This document shows positions 1 to 11,403 of a stretch of 64,000 nt of DNA, in pieces. A model generated the notes under the pieces. That model searched no databases. It was not told where the DNA came from and saw only the letters and a list, made by a program, of their open reading frames with translations. The stretch's first letter is position 1; each line of letters begins with the position of its first letter. This stretch comes from Meinhardsimonia xiamenensis. Lineage in GTDB: Bacteria > Pseudomonadota > Alphaproteobacteria > Rhodobacterales > Rhodobacteraceae. The stretch spans positions 56,212 to 120,211 of the forward strand of contig NZ_FNFV01000007.1 of NCBI RefSeq assembly GCF_900102905.1. The letters run 5' to 3'. Both the position numbers and the translations under genes were made by a program.

Positions 1-1383
1 TCGGCGCGGGCGCGGGAGATCTTCGACCGGCTCTTGCCCGAGATCCTGCGCCGTCTCGACCGTGCAGCGAACCGGCACGAGGCGCTGATGGCGCTTGACG
101 GTTTTCTCGCCGGCCTGCCCGCGGGCGTGCAGCTCTTCTCGCTCTTCGAGGCCAACCCGCATCTGATCGATCTTGTGGTCGACATCGCCGGCATCTCGCC
201 CGAGCTTGCGCGCTATCTCTCACGCAACGCCGGCGTGTTCGACGCGGTGCTCGGCGGCGACTTCTTCGCCGACTGGCCGGGGCGCGAGGCGCTCGCCGCC
301 GCGCTCGCGGCGCGGCTCGCGGAGGCGGGCGACTACGAGGCGCGTCTCGATGCCGCGCGCGCCTGGGCCAAGGAGTGGCACTTCCGCATCGGCGTGCATC
401 TTCTGCGCGGGCTCATCGATGCCGAAACCTCGGGGCGGCAATATGCCGATCTGGCCGATGCGGTTCTCGCGGCCCTCTGGCCGGTGGTGGTGGAGGAATT
501 CTCCACCCGCCACGGGCCGCCGCCGGGGCAGGGGGCGGCGGTGATCGGCATGGGCTCGCTCGGCGCGCGCAGGCTCAATGCCGCTTCCGACCTCGACCTG
601 ATCGTCATCTACGAGCCCGGCGGCCAGGAGGCCTCGACGGGGCGCCGCCCGCTGGCCACCCGCAGCTATTACGCACGGCTCACTCAAGCCTTCGTTACCG
701 CTCTTTCGGCACCCACGGCCGAGGGGCGGCTCTACGAGGTGGACATGCGCCTGCGCCCATCGGGGCGGCAGGGGCCGGTGGCCGTCTCCTTCGCGGGGTT
801 TTGCGACTACCAGCGCACCGAGGCCTGGACCTGGGAGCATCTGGCGCTCACCCGCGCCCGGCCCGTCGCGGGCGAGGCGGCGCTCGGGCAGGCGGTGGAG
901 GCGTTCCGGCGTCAGCTTCTCGCCGCGCCGCGCGATGCGGTGGCGACCTTGCGCGATGTGCGCGAGATGCGCGCGCGCCTTGCCGCCGAGCGGCCGGGCG
1001 AGGGGGTGTGGGATCCGAAGCTCGGGCCGGGGCGGCTTCTCGACATCGGGCTTTGTGCGCAGACCGGGGCGCTTCTGACTGGCGACCCCGCGCGCGACGC
1101 GCCCGAGCAGATCGCCGCGGCGCGCCGTTTCGGATGGCTGGGGGAGGAGGAGGCGCAGACGCTTCTCGAGGCGCATGCGCTGTTCTGGTCGCTGCAGGCG
1201 GGGGTGCGGCTGATGGGGGCCAGCCGCCTCGACTGGGAGCGGCTCGGCGCCGGTGGGCAGGCGTTTCTGTTGCGGCTTGCGGGGGCGGCGGATGCGGCCG
1301 AGCTCGCGCCGCGCGTCGCGCGCAGCGGCGAGGCCGCGGCCGAGGTGATCGGTGCTGCCCTCGAGCGGGTGCCGGGGGCTTGA
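1..1383 (+). CDS. glnE: Glutamine synthetase adenylyltransferase, C-terminal part
   Basis: The protein adds AMP to, and removes it from, glutamine synthetase in response to nitrogen status. The reading frame is open from base 1, so the gene starts upstream of the window and only about 460 C-terminal residues are seen. A nucleotidyltransferase motif ([10 protein letters not shown] followed by [10 protein letters not shown]) is coded around 550-615, with [16 protein letters not shown] further on (around 740-790). These mark the C-terminal adenylyltransferase domain and are typical of GlnE. The stop is at 1381-1383. The internal TTG at 34 is not needed as a start. The domain identification is confident; gene completeness cannot be judged. 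Confidence 0.93.
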   Translation, partial: SARAREIFDRLLPEILRRLDRAANRHEALMALDGFLAGLPAGVQLFSLFEANPHLIDLVVDIAGISPELARYLSRNAGVFDAVLGGDFFADWPGREALAAALAARLAEAGDYEARLDAARAWAKEWHFRIGVHLLRGLIDAETSGRQYADLADAVLAALWPVVVEEFSTRHGPPPGQGAAVIGMGSLGARRLNAASDLDLIVIYEPGGQEASTGRRPLATRSYYARLTQAFVTALSAPTAEGRLYEVDMRLRPSGRQGPVAVSFAGFCDYQRTEAWTWEHLALTRARPVAGEAALGQAVEAFRRQLLAAPRDAVATLRDVREMRARLAAERPGEGVWDPKLGPGRLLDIGLCAQTGALLTGDPARDAPEQIAAARRFGWLGEEEAQTLLEAHALFWSLQAGVRLMGASRLDWERLGAGGQAFLLRLAGAADAAELAPRVARSGEAAAEVIGAALERVPGA

Positions 1384-1462
1384 ACCCGCGTGCCGACGGT
1401 GGCGGTTTGGGCGCAGGCGCGGCATGATCGGGGCGACTCGACTCGCTTATCGGGAGACACCC

Positions 1463-2656
1463 ATGACGCCCGAATTCACCCGCCACCTCGAGGAGATGCT
1501 TGCCGAAATCGCGGCGCAGGGGCTGATGAAGCGCGAGCGCCCCATCGCCTCGCCGCAGGGCGTGCATGTGACGGTGGAGGGGCGGGAGCTTCTCAACCTC
1601 TGTGCCAACAACTACCTCGGCCTTGCCGACGACCCCCGCCTCATCCGCGCCGCGGCCGAGGCGATGGAGCGTTTCGGCTATGGAATGGCCTCGGTGCGGT
1701 TCATCTGCGGCACGCACGAGCTGCACCTCGCGCTCGAGCGGCGCATTGCCGAGTATCTGGGCAAGGATGATGCCATCCTCTTCGCCGCCTGTTTCGACGC
1801 CAACGGCGGGCTCTTCGAGCCGCTTCTGGGCGCGCAGGACGCCATTGTCTCCGACAGCCTCAACCACGCCTCGATCATCGACGGCATCCGGCTTTGCAAG
1901 GCGCAGCGGCATCGCTACCCGAACGGTGACATGGACGGGCTCGAGGCGGCGCTCAGGGCCGCGCGCGAGAGCGGGGCGCGGCATGTGATGATCGCCACCG
2001 ACGGGGTATTCTCGATGGACGGCTTCTTCGCCCCGCTGCCGGAGATCTGCGAACTCGCCGAGAAATACGGCGCCCAGGTGATGGTGGACGACTGCCACGC
2101 CACCGGCTTCATCGGCCCGCAGGGGCGCGGCAGCCCGCACCGCGCCGCCGTTGACGGCAAGGTGGACATCCTCACCGGCACGCTCGGCAAGGCGCTGGGC
2201 GGCGCGATCGGCGGCTATGTCGCGGGGCCGCAGGCGGTGATCGAGGTGCTGCGCCAGCGTGCCCGGCCCTATCTCTTCTCCAACGCGCTGCCGCCGGCGG
2301 TGTGCGCCGCCTCGATCGTGGCGATAGACATCGCCGAGGCCGGCGACGATCTGCGCGAGCGACTTGCCGACAACGCCCGCTACTGGCGCGACGGGCTTGC
2401 CGCGCTCGGCTTCGAGCTTCTGCCCGGCGAGCACCCGATCGTGCCGGTGATGCTGGGCGAGGCGAAGGCGGCGCAGGAGATGGCCGCGCGGCTCTATGAT
2501 CTCGGCGTCTATGTCTCTGGCTTCTTCTACCCCGTGGTCCCGAAGGGGCTGGCGCGCATCCGCACGCAGATGAACGCGCGGCTGACGCGCGACGACCTTG
2601 ACCGCGGGCTCGAGGCCTTCGCCGCGGCGGGGCGGGCGATGGGGATCGTGTCATGA
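1463..2656 (+). CDS. kbl: Glycine C-acetyltransferase (2-amino-3-ketobutyrate CoA ligase)
   Basis: A PLP enzyme of the alpha-oxoamine synthase family that splits 2-amino-3-ketobutyrate with CoA into glycine and acetyl-CoA, the second step of threonine breakdown. It has 397 residues, the usual family length. Visible motifs are [14 protein letters not shown] near the N-terminus, [11 protein letters not shown] in the middle and the PLP-lysine region [14 protein letters not shown]. The ATG at 1463 follows a GGGAGA ribosome site; an upstream in-frame codon at 1352 would only add sequence lying inside glnE. The stop overlaps the tdh start by four bases (ATGA), so the two are co-translated. Confidence 0.96.
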   Translation: MTPEFTRHLEEMLAEIAAQGLMKRERPIASPQGVHVTVEGRELLNLCANNYLGLADDPRLIRAAAEAMERFGYGMASVRFICGTHELHLALERRIAEYLGKDDAILFAACFDANGGLFEPLLGAQDAIVSDSLNHASIIDGIRLCKAQRHRYPNGDMDGLEAALRAARESGARHVMIATDGVFSMDGFFAPLPEICELAEKYGAQVMVDDCHATGFIGPQGRGSPHRAAVDGKVDILTGTLGKALGGAIGGYVAGPQAVIEVLRQRARPYLFSNALPPAVCAASIVAIDIAEAGDDLRERLADNARYWRDGLAALGFELLPGEHPIVPVMLGEAKAAQEMAARLYDLGVYVSGFFYPVVPKGLARIRTQMNARLTRDDLDRGLEAFAAAGRAMGIVS

Positions 2657-3693
2657 GCCGCATGATGCGCGCGCTCGTCAAGGAGGCCCCGGGCGAGGGG
2701 CTCACGATGCGCGAGGTGCCGGTGCCCGAGATCGGCCCCGACGATGTGCTGATCCGGGTGCGCAAGACCGGCATCTGCGGCACCGACGTGCATATCTGGA
2801 AATGGGACGAATGGGCCGCCCGCACCGTGCCCGTGCCCTTGGTGGTGGGGCACGAGTTCGCCGGCGAGATCGTGGAGGTGGGCCGCGACGTGGAGGATCT
2901 GCGACCCGGTCAGCGCTGTTCGGGCGAGGGGCACATCATCGGCCATCACTCGCGGCAGGTGCGGGCGGGCAAGTTCCACCTCGACCCCGAGACGCGCGGC
3001 ATCGGCGTCAACGTCCCCGGCGCCTTCGCCGAGTATCTCCGCCTTCCGGCCTTCAACGTGGTGCCGCTGCCCGAGGCGATCGACGACGAGCTCGGCGCAA
3101 TTCTCGACCCGCTCGGCAACGCGGTGCACACGGCGCTGAGCTTCGATCTCGTCGGCGAGGATGTGCTGATCACCGGCGCCGGGCCGATCGGGATCATGGC
3201 CGCGGCCGTGGCCCGGCATGTGGGCGCGCGGCACGTGGTGATCACCGACATCAACCCCTACCGTCTCGATCTTGCGCGCAAGGTGGTGCGCGGCGTGCGG
3301 GCGGTCAATGTCGCCGAGGAAAGCCTCGACGAGGTGATCGCCGAGCTTGGCATGACCCAGGGTTTCGATGTGGGGCTGGAGATGTCAGGCAGCCCCGCGG
3401 CCTTCGAGCAGATGGTGGAGCACATGGTGATGGGCGGGCGCATCGCCATGCTCGGCATCCCGCCGAGGCCCGTGCCGGTGGACTGGGCGCGCATCGTCTT
3501 CAAGGCGCTGACGATCAAGGGCGTGTATGGCCGCGAGATCTTCGAGACCTGGTACAAGATGATCGCCATGATCGAGAACGGGCTCGACCTGCGCGGTGTC
3601 ATCACGCACCGCTTTGCCGCCGAGGACTACGCGCGCGGGTTCGAGGTGATGATCTCGGGCAACTCCGGCAAGGTCGTGCTCGACTGGAGCTGA
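2653..3693 (+). CDS. tdh: L-threonine 3-dehydrogenase, lacking the structural-zinc cysteines
   Basis: A zinc-type medium-chain dehydrogenase that oxidises threonine to 2-amino-3-ketobutyrate with NAD, feeding Kbl. It has 346 residues and is close to enterobacterial Tdh throughout. Catalytic-zinc residues are present ([18 protein letters not shown]), as is the nucleotide-binding [10 protein letters not shown]. The segment that carries four structural-zinc cysteines in E. coli Tdh here reads [20 protein letters not shown]. By alignment from memory all four Cys are replaced (G, S, V, D). The gene starts inside the kbl stop (ATGA). Function is confident; loss of the structural zinc is inferred from the motif. 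Confidence 0.95.
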   Translation: MSRMMRALVKEAPGEGLTMREVPVPEIGPDDVLIRVRKTGICGTDVHIWKWDEWAARTVPVPLVVGHEFAGEIVEVGRDVEDLRPGQRCSGEGHIIGHHSRQVRAGKFHLDPETRGIGVNVPGAFAEYLRLPAFNVVPLPEAIDDELGAILDPLGNAVHTALSFDLVGEDVLITGAGPIGIMAAAVARHVGARHVVITDINPYRLDLARKVVRGVRAVNVAEESLDEVIAELGMTQGFDVGLEMSGSPAAFEQMVEHMVMGGRIAMLGIPPRPVPVDWARIVFKALTIKGVYGREIFETWYKMIAMIENGLDLRGVITHRFAAEDYARGFEVMISGNSGKVVLDWS

Positions 3694-3699
3694 GCGGGC

Positions 3700-3718
3700 G
3701 GGGCGCTCAGCGCGCCCC
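3700..3718. terminator. Hairpin between convergent tdh and ilvH
   Basis: GGGGCGC (3700-3706) pairs with GCGCCCC (3712-3718) around a five-base loop. It sits at the meeting point of tdh and ilvH and overlaps the ilvH stop codon. There is no strong T tract on either side, so a role as a bidirectional terminator is an inference. Confidence 0.4.
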
Positions 3719-4270
3719 CCGGCTCAGCGCGGCAACGCCCGTGCGCGCCATCTCCACCAGACCCAGGGGCCGCATCAGCTCGGCGAAGGCGTCGATCTTC
3801 TGCGGGGTGCCGGTGATCTCGAAGATGAAGCTCTTGAGTGTCGAGTCCACCACATTGGCGCGGAAGATCTCGGCCAGGCGCAGCGCCTCGATGCGCTTCT
3901 CTCCCTCGCCCGTCACCTTGAACAGCGCCAGCTCCCGCTCGACCGCCGGGCCTTCTACGGTGAGGTCGTGCACGTCGTGGACCGGCACCAGCCGGCCGAG
4001 CTGGGCCTTGATCTGTTCGATCACCGCCGGCGTGCCCTTGGTGACGATGGTGATGCGGCTCAGATGCCCCTCGTGGTCGGTCTCGGCCACGGTGAGGCTC
4101 TCGATGTTGTAGCCGCGCCCCGAGAACAGGCCGATGACACGGGCGAGCACCCCGGCCTCGTTGTCGACCACCACGGCGAGCGTGTGGGTCTCCTCCGGCG
4201 CGGCGTGCGGGTCGCGCAGGTCATAGGCCGAATGGCGCGAGGTGCCCTTTTCGATCTTCAGTGGAGACAT
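3707..4270 (-). CDS. ilvH: Acetolactate synthase small (regulatory) subunit
   Basis: Regulatory subunit of acetohydroxyacid synthase, the first common step of branched-chain amino acid synthesis. It binds valine through an N-terminal ACT domain: HTLAVVVDNEAGVLARV starts at about residue 29 and SGRGYNIESL follows. The product is 187 residues. I chose the ATG at 4270 (MSPLKIEKG) because it follows a purine-rich GAAGG site; the open frame continues upstream to 4381 but would overlap the end of ilvB. It lies 76 bases downstream of ilvB in the same operon and converges with tdh. Confidence 0.95.
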   Translation of the reverse strand: MSPLKIEKGTSRHSAYDLRDPHAAPEETHTLAVVVDNEAGVLARVIGLFSGRGYNIESLTVAETDHEGHLSRITIVTKGTPAVIEQIKAQLGRLVPVHDVHDLTVEGPAVERELALFKVTGEGEKRIEALRLAEIFRANVVDSTLKSFIFEITGTPQKIDAFAELMRPLGLVEMARTGVAALSRGAR

Positions 4271-4346
4271 CCCTTCCTTCTCCTTCTGGCCTTGCGCCGC
4301 AGAGGGCACATGCCCTGCCTTCGAGGTGGATGGCAAGGCCGCCGTC

Positions 4347-6107
<1,761 letters not shown>

Positions 6108-6190
6108 CGCTCGCTCCAGTCGCTTTGGGATCCGCCGATCCGCCATGCCCTGCCGAAGGGGTCCGTCCTCGTGCCGAAGATCTGCCAAAG

Positions 6191-6214
6191 AAAAGCCCCC
6201 GTGGAGGCGGGGGC
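6191..6214 (-). terminator. ilvBH attenuator terminator
   Basis: On the minus strand GCCCCCG (6214-6208) and CGGGGGC (6201-6195) form a seven-pair GC stem with a six-base loop, followed by TTTT (6194-6191). It lies about 85 bases upstream of the ilvB start and downstream of the leader peptide, where an attenuation terminator belongs. Its 5' arm overlaps the antiterminator arm at 6212-6221. Confidence 0.8.
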
Positions 6215-6255
6215 GCATGGGGTGGTTCCCGGGAATCGTCACCTTCCCATGCGCC
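6212..6255 (-). promoter_or_regulatory. ilvBH antiterminator helix
   Basis: GGCGCATGGG inside the leader-peptide codons (plus-strand 6246-6255) is a perfect ten-base complement of CCCATGCGCC at 6212-6221, whose 3' end is shared with the terminator's 5' arm. The two helices are therefore mutually exclusive. A ribosome stalled at the Ile-Leu-Val codons would leave the first arm free and favour read-through. One that reaches the leader stop would cover it and favour termination. The mechanism is inferred from this geometry. Confidence 0.7.
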
Positions 6256-6286
6256 AAGCCCCCACGCCTACGAGAATCTCCGGCAT
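6239..6286 (-). CDS. ilvBH operon leader peptide (MPEILVGVGAWRMGR)
   Basis: A 15-codon ORF with consecutive Ile-Leu-Val codons at positions 4-6 and a further Val at 8, the residues made by the pathway it precedes. A GGAGG site lies at 6299-6303, 12 bases before the ATG, and a sigma70-like promoter ends about 30 bases upstream of the ATG. It is followed by the antiterminator/terminator pair and then ilvB. This is a classic attenuation layout. The ORF is too short for ordinary gene callers. Confidence 0.78.
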   Translation of the reverse strand: MPEILVGVGAWRMGR

Positions 6287-6316
6287 CGCGTCCGTTTTCC
6301 TCCGATTGCGGCGGCG

Positions 6317-6345
6317 ACATTAGGTTCGCCGCGCAGCGGCGTCAA
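6317..6345 (-). promoter_or_regulatory. Probable sigma70 promoter of ilvBH
   Basis: On the minus strand TTGACG (6345-6340) and TAATGT (6322-6317) are separated by 17 bases. The expected start of transcription, near 6310, leaves a short 5' leader containing the GGAGG site of the leader peptide. The -10 match is only partial. Confidence 0.6.
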
Positions 6346-6611
6346 CAAGCTGCGCACGAAAAAATGTCTTCAGCCGCCCCTGTTTTGGAATTTTCTTTCG
6401 CGGCTCGCGCGGGCGTTGTGTTCGTCCGGTCGGTCGGTCCTGTCGGGCGGGGCGACGGTTGCGGCGTGCGTCATTTCGGTGCGTCAACGCCGCAGCTTTA
6501 TTGTTTATTCCTGCGAATTCCGGCGCTAGGCTGCGCGCACCTGACCGGGCGAGCCCGCGCTGCTTGGGGCATGTGCGGGAACCCGGAAACTGATGCAACG
6601 GGAGGACAAGT
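6346..6611. other. Intergenic region between ilv promoter and dctP
   Basis: No gene is seen here. It must hold the dctP promoter. A short dyad ATTC-CTGC-GAAT lies at 6507-6518 within an AT-richer patch (TTTATTGTTTATTCC) and could be an operator, but no clear -35/-10 pair was found. A GGGAGG ribosome site sits just before the dctP ATG. Confidence 0.3.
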
Positions 6612-7697
<1,086 letters not shown>

Positions 7698-7717
7698 CCC
7701 TTTTTAGCTGTGAGCTT

Positions 7718-7741
7718 GCGCCCCGGCCATGTCCGGGGCGC
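7718..7741 (+). terminator. Hairpin between dctP and dctQ
   Basis: GCGCCCCGG (7718-7726) pairs perfectly with CCGGGGCGC (7733-7741) around a six-base loop, with no T run after it. Its position between the binding-protein gene and the permease genes suggests partial termination or 3'-end protection of dctP mRNA. Confidence 0.5.
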
Positions 7742-7805
7742 ATCAGCTTGATACGCCACATCGGCCACGACGCGCGCCGGCTTCGGCGCATGAGGGGGAG
7801 GGGGC

Positions 7806-8744
7806 ATGCTCGACTGGCTGCTTTGGATCTTCCAGAATATTGCTCTGGCTTTCTACAACTTCGCCTACGCTGTGACCCACCCGCGGGAATGGCTGCTGTG
7901 GCTGGGCGGTCTTGACAGCGTCGAGGCCAAGGAATCGCTGATGCGGTTCATCTATTACGGCGGCTCGAAGGAATTCTTCTTCGTCGTCTTCACCGCCTTT
8001 CTGGTTCTCACGGCCATCGGTGCCTGGAAGCGGCAGGTGATGTGGGGCACGGTGCGCCTGCTCGAGGGCTTTGCAAACACCGTTGGCCGCTTCTTCGCCT
8101 GGGCGGGGCTTCTGATGGTGCTGCAGCAGATCGTCATCGTCTTCGTCCAGCGCATCTTCGCCAGCCCCGACATCACCGTCGGCCTCGGCACCGCCATTCG
8201 CCATGACATCAGCTGGTGGGCCGAAGAGCTGAAGCTCTACAACGCGCTGATCGTAGCGCTTTGCGCCACCTACACCTTCGTGCAAGGCGGCCATGTGCGG
8301 GTGGACCTGGTGTATGCCGCCGTCTCGCACCGCAAGAAGAAGCTGATCGACATGTTCGGTTCGCTCTTCTTCATGATGCCGATGGCGACGCTGATCTGGC
8401 TTTATGCCTGGTACTTCATGTGGCGGCATCTGATCACGCCCAAGGTCTCGGCCTCCGACAAGCTCGAGCTGATGCTGCGCAAGGCGCGCATCGTGAAGTG
8501 GAACGTCGAGACCATCGGATTCTCGCCCAACGGCTTCAACGCATACTTCCTCTTCAAGGTGCTGATTGTCGCCTTCACGGCCATGGTGTTCATCCACGCC
8601 ATCGCCTTCTTCTACCGCTCCTACCTCGAATATGCCGAGGGCGAGGAGAGCGAAGGAAAGTACCTCGACCGCGACTGGCTTGAGCCCGGCGAGGTGGAAA
8701 TGGCCGCACCAGAGCGGCTGGCCCACGAACATCCGCGCAACTGA
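7806..8744 (+). CDS. TRAP transporter small permease, extended DctQ
   Basis: Small integral-membrane subunit of the TRAP transporter. It has 312 residues, well above the 160-200 of a typical DctQ. Hydrophobic segments occur near residues 5-25, 55-75, 95-120, 135-160, 180-205 and 245-270. The recognisable DctQ part is ALIVALCATYTFVQGGHVRVDLVY followed by FGSLFFMMPMATLIWLYAW. It lies between dctP and dctM on the same strand, with GGGGGAGG before the ATG. The ligand follows from the operon, not from this protein. Confidence 0.85.
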   Translation: MLDWLLWIFQNIALAFYNFAYAVTHPREWLLWLGGLDSVEAKESLMRFIYYGGSKEFFFVVFTAFLVLTAIGAWKRQVMWGTVRLLEGFANTVGRFFAWAGLLMVLQQIVIVFVQRIFASPDITVGLGTAIRHDISWWAEELKLYNALIVALCATYTFVQGGHVRVDLVYAAVSHRKKKLIDMFGSLFFMMPMATLIWLYAWYFMWRHLITPKVSASDKLELMLRKARIVKWNVETIGFSPNGFNAYFLFKVLIVAFTAMVFIHAIAFFYRSYLEYAEGEESEGKYLDRDWLEPGEVEMAAPERLAHEHPRN

Positions 8745-8762
8745 CGGGCGGGGGACGGAACA

Positions 8763-11120
8763 ATGATCTTCGGACTGGACGGGGTCGAAGTCGGCCTCAT
8801 CATCATCTTCCTCTGTCTCTTCGCAGGCATTCTCTCGGGCTTTCCGGTGGCCTTCGCCATCGGCGGCTCGGCAGTCATCGCCTTCGGGATCATCGCCGCG
8901 CTCGATTCGGCGGGGCTGCTCATCCATGAGGCCGTGGACACCACCAGCGAAGCCTATCGCGCGCTGGTCGACTCCGGCGTCAACCCGCTGATCATCTCGA
9001 AATTCCGCTACCCAGATTTGCCGACCGTCGCCGAGCATGTCTTTCCCGGCGGCTGGGAGCAGGCGCTTGACCGCAACATCTCCTTCATCGTCAACCGGAT
9101 GAACGAGCGCGTCTTCGCCGGTCAGTCGATCGAGACGCTGCTGGCGGTGCTGATGTTCGTCCTCATGGGCATCACGCTGGAGCGCTCGCGCATCGCCGAG
9201 GATCTGCTGACGACCATGGCCCGCGTCTTCGGGCCGCTGCCCGGCGGACTGGCGGTGTCGATCGTGGTGGTGGGTGCCTTTCTTGCCGCCTCCACCGGCA
9301 TTGTCGGCGCCACGGTGGTGACGATGGGGCTTCTGGCGCTGCCGACGATGCTGCGCAACAACTACTCGCCCGAGCTTGCCACGGGCGTGATCGCCGCTTC
9401 GGGCACGCTCGGGCAGATCATCCCGCCCTCAATCGTCATCGTGCTGCTGGGAACGCTTGCCGGTGACCTTTACTCGGCCGCGCAGGAGACACGCGCCCAG
9501 TCGGTGGGCTGCTCGGATGCGCTCACCTATCTCGGTCAGGCGGCGGTGGTCTCGGTGGGCACGCTGTTTCAGGCGGCGATCCTGCCGGGGATCATGTTGG
9601 CCTTCCTCTACGCCGCCTACGCCTTCGGCTTTGCGCTCCTCAACCCCTCCAAGGCCCCGCCCGTGCATGGCGGCAGTGTCGGCTCGGAGCCGGTGACGCG
9701 CGCGGAGGCGCTTACCTGGTTCCTGTTCGTGCCGGCGGGCGTGATCGCGGGCGCCATCCTGATGACCTTCGTCGGGCTTGCCGGAAGCCAGGACATCACC
9801 GTTGATACCTTCTCCGACGCCGGCCAGACCGCCTCGCTGCGCACCAACGTCTCCGAGCAGTGCAAGAAGGCGATGATCGAGCTGCACGGGCAGGAGGCGT
9901 GGGACCGCGCCGTGGCCGAGCAGGCCGCCATCGACGCCGCCGGCGGGGTGGACACCGGCCACAAGCTCAGCCCCGAGGAGATCGAGGCTGCGCGGGCCGA
10001 GAAGATCGCCAACGCCGCGCCGATCGGCACCGGCGTGCTGACCATGTTCACGCTCCTGGCGCTCGTGCTGGTGCTTGCGCGCGGCGTGTCCCCCTCCTCC
10101 GATCCCCGCCCGCTCCTGATCGGGGCAGGGGGCGTGGTGCTCGGTCTTCTGGTCGATGCCTTCCTGATCTCGCCGGTGACAACACCGGGCACGACGACGG
10201 TGCTTCTGGCTGTCCCGATGCTGCTGACGCTCTACGGCTGCCGTTACGCGGCGAAGATCCTCGGCCGCAATGACCTGTTGCGCGTGGTTTTCCCGCCGCT
10301 CGTGCTGATCGTGGCGGTGCTGGGCTCGATCCTTGGCGGCATCACCAACCCCACGCCGGCCGCGGCGCTCGGTGCGGGCGGAGCGATCATGCTTGCCGCC
10401 TACCGCAAGCTGCAGGATCAGAACCGCTCGGGCAAGATCATCATCCAGGCGGCCTTCGCCATCCTCATCATGATCCTGATCGGGGTGAACTTCGATCTCC
10501 GCGTGGGTGTGGTCGAGACGCTGCCCGAGCAGTGGATCGCCTATGTGGTCGCGCAGGGCGCCTATTACTACGCGATCTTCGGCATCCTCTATTCCTGCTG
10601 GGTGCTGTGGTCGATGAAGGTTCTGCCGCCCATCGTGCGGGAGACGGCCAAGGTCACCTCGATGGTCTTCACCATCCTGATCGGCTCGCAGCTTCTGAAC
10701 CTGGTGGTGATCTCCTTCGGGGGCGAGCATTACATCCAGAGCTTCCTGCGCAGCTTCGATCAGGAATGGGTGGTGTTCCTGATCGTCATGCTGGTGCTGT
10801 TCCTGCTCGGCTTCGTGCTCGACTTCCTCGAGATCATCTACATCGTGGTGCCGATCGTGGGCCCGGTGATCTACGGCGGCACGATGGACCCGAAATGGGT
10901 CACCATCATGATCGCCGTCAACCTGCAGACCTCCTTCCTCACCCCACCCTTCGGCTTTGCGCTGTTCTATCTGCGCGGGGTGGCGCCTAAGGAAGTGACC
11001 ACGGGGCACATCTACCGCGGCATCATTCCCTTCGTGATCATCCAGGTGCTGGGGCTTGCGCTTCTGTGGCTGTTCCCCGAGGTGGTCACGATCGTGCCGG
11101 ACCTGATGCCGAAAGGGTAG
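8763..11120 (+). CDS. TRAP transporter large permease, extended DctM (785 aa)
   Basis: Sodium-coupled membrane subunit of the TRAP transporter. At 785 residues it is nearly twice a usual DctM (about 430). The N-terminal half has the family signature STGIVGATVVTMGLLALP and IAASGTLGQIIPPSIV. The C-terminal half has FVLDFLEIIYIVVPIVGPV and LQTSFLTPPFGFALFYLRG. Between them are roughly 250 extra residues with a hydrophilic stretch (about 350-420) and added membrane helices. The gene lies 18 bases after dctQ. It is one unbroken frame, so the enlargement is not a sequencing fusion. Confidence 0.9.
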   Translation: MIFGLDGVEVGLIIIFLCLFAGILSGFPVAFAIGGSAVIAFGIIAALDSAGLLIHEAVDTTSEAYRALVDSGVNPLIISKFRYPDLPTVAEHVFPGGWEQALDRNISFIVNRMNERVFAGQSIETLLAVLMFVLMGITLERSRIAEDLLTTMARVFGPLPGGLAVSIVVVGAFLAASTGIVGATVVTMGLLALPTMLRNNYSPELATGVIAASGTLGQIIPPSIVIVLLGTLAGDLYSAAQETRAQSVGCSDALTYLGQAAVVSVGTLFQAAILPGIMLAFLYAAYAFGFALLNPSKAPPVHGGSVGSEPVTRAEALTWFLFVPAGVIAGAILMTFVGLAGSQDITVDTFSDAGQTASLRTNVSEQCKKAMIELHGQEAWDRAVAEQAAIDAAGGVDTGHKLSPEEIEAARAEKIANAAPIGTGVLTMFTLLALVLVLARGVSPSSDPRPLLIGAGGVVLGLLVDAFLISPVTTPGTTTVLLAVPMLLTLYGCRYAAKILGRNDLLRVVFPPLVLIVAVLGSILGGITNPTPAAALGAGGAIMLAAYRKLQDQNRSGKIIIQAAFAILIMILIGVNFDLRVGVVETLPEQWIAYVVAQGAYYYAIFGILYSCWVLWSMKVLPPIVRETAKVTSMVFTILIGSQLLNLVVISFGGEHYIQSFLRSFDQEWVVFLIVMLVLFLLGFVLDFLEIIYIVVPIVGPVIYGGTMDPKWVTIMIAVNLQTSFLTPPFGFALFYLRGVAPKEVTTGHIYRGIIPFVIIQVLGLALLWLFPEVVTIVPDLMPKG

Positions 11121-11149
11121 CCCACACACGCAATCGGCGCATTGCCCAC

Positions 11150-11170
11150 GCCCGGCCGTCCTGGCCGGGC
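11150..11170 (+). terminator. Terminator hairpin after dctM
   Basis: GCCCGGCC (11150-11157) pairs with GGCCGGGC (11163-11170) around five bases, about 30 bases after the dctM stop. The following GTTCT is only weakly T-rich. Confidence 0.55.
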
Positions 11171-11369
11171 GTTCTACATGTGCACGAGGCGCATGTGCGC
11201 CAGGCGAGGCGAAACCACACGGCGCGGCGGCGCCTGCGCGCGGCCGTGACCCTTGACGACCCGCACGAGACCGGATCCGCGCCGGCCGCTGCGCTCCATG
11301 CCGCGCGCCGGCGAAGCACGCCCCGGCGCAACATCACCCTGGGCCAAATACCCCCGCCGGAGGCCGTGG

Positions 11370-11396
11370 CCGGGCGGGGCTCGATGCCCCGCCCGG
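11370..11396 (-). terminator. Terminator hairpin after the peptide-binding protein gene
   Basis: CCGGGCGGGGC (11370-11380) and GCCCCGCCCGG (11386-11396) form a perfect 11-pair stem with a five-base loop, eight bases downstream of the stop of the leftward gene. There is no T tract. Confidence 0.55.
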
Positions 11397-11403
11397 ACGC
11401 GTC

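Noticed and set aside
6507..6518. SoxR-type site upstream of dctP (ATTC/GAAT)
   Set aside because: The spacer is four bases instead of eight and there is no sulfur gene link.
9429..11129. Long minus-strand frame opposite dctM, and similar frames at 848-2434, 16393-18183, 26631-28466 and 61001-62371
   Set aside because: All mirror real genes and carry no recognisable motifs.
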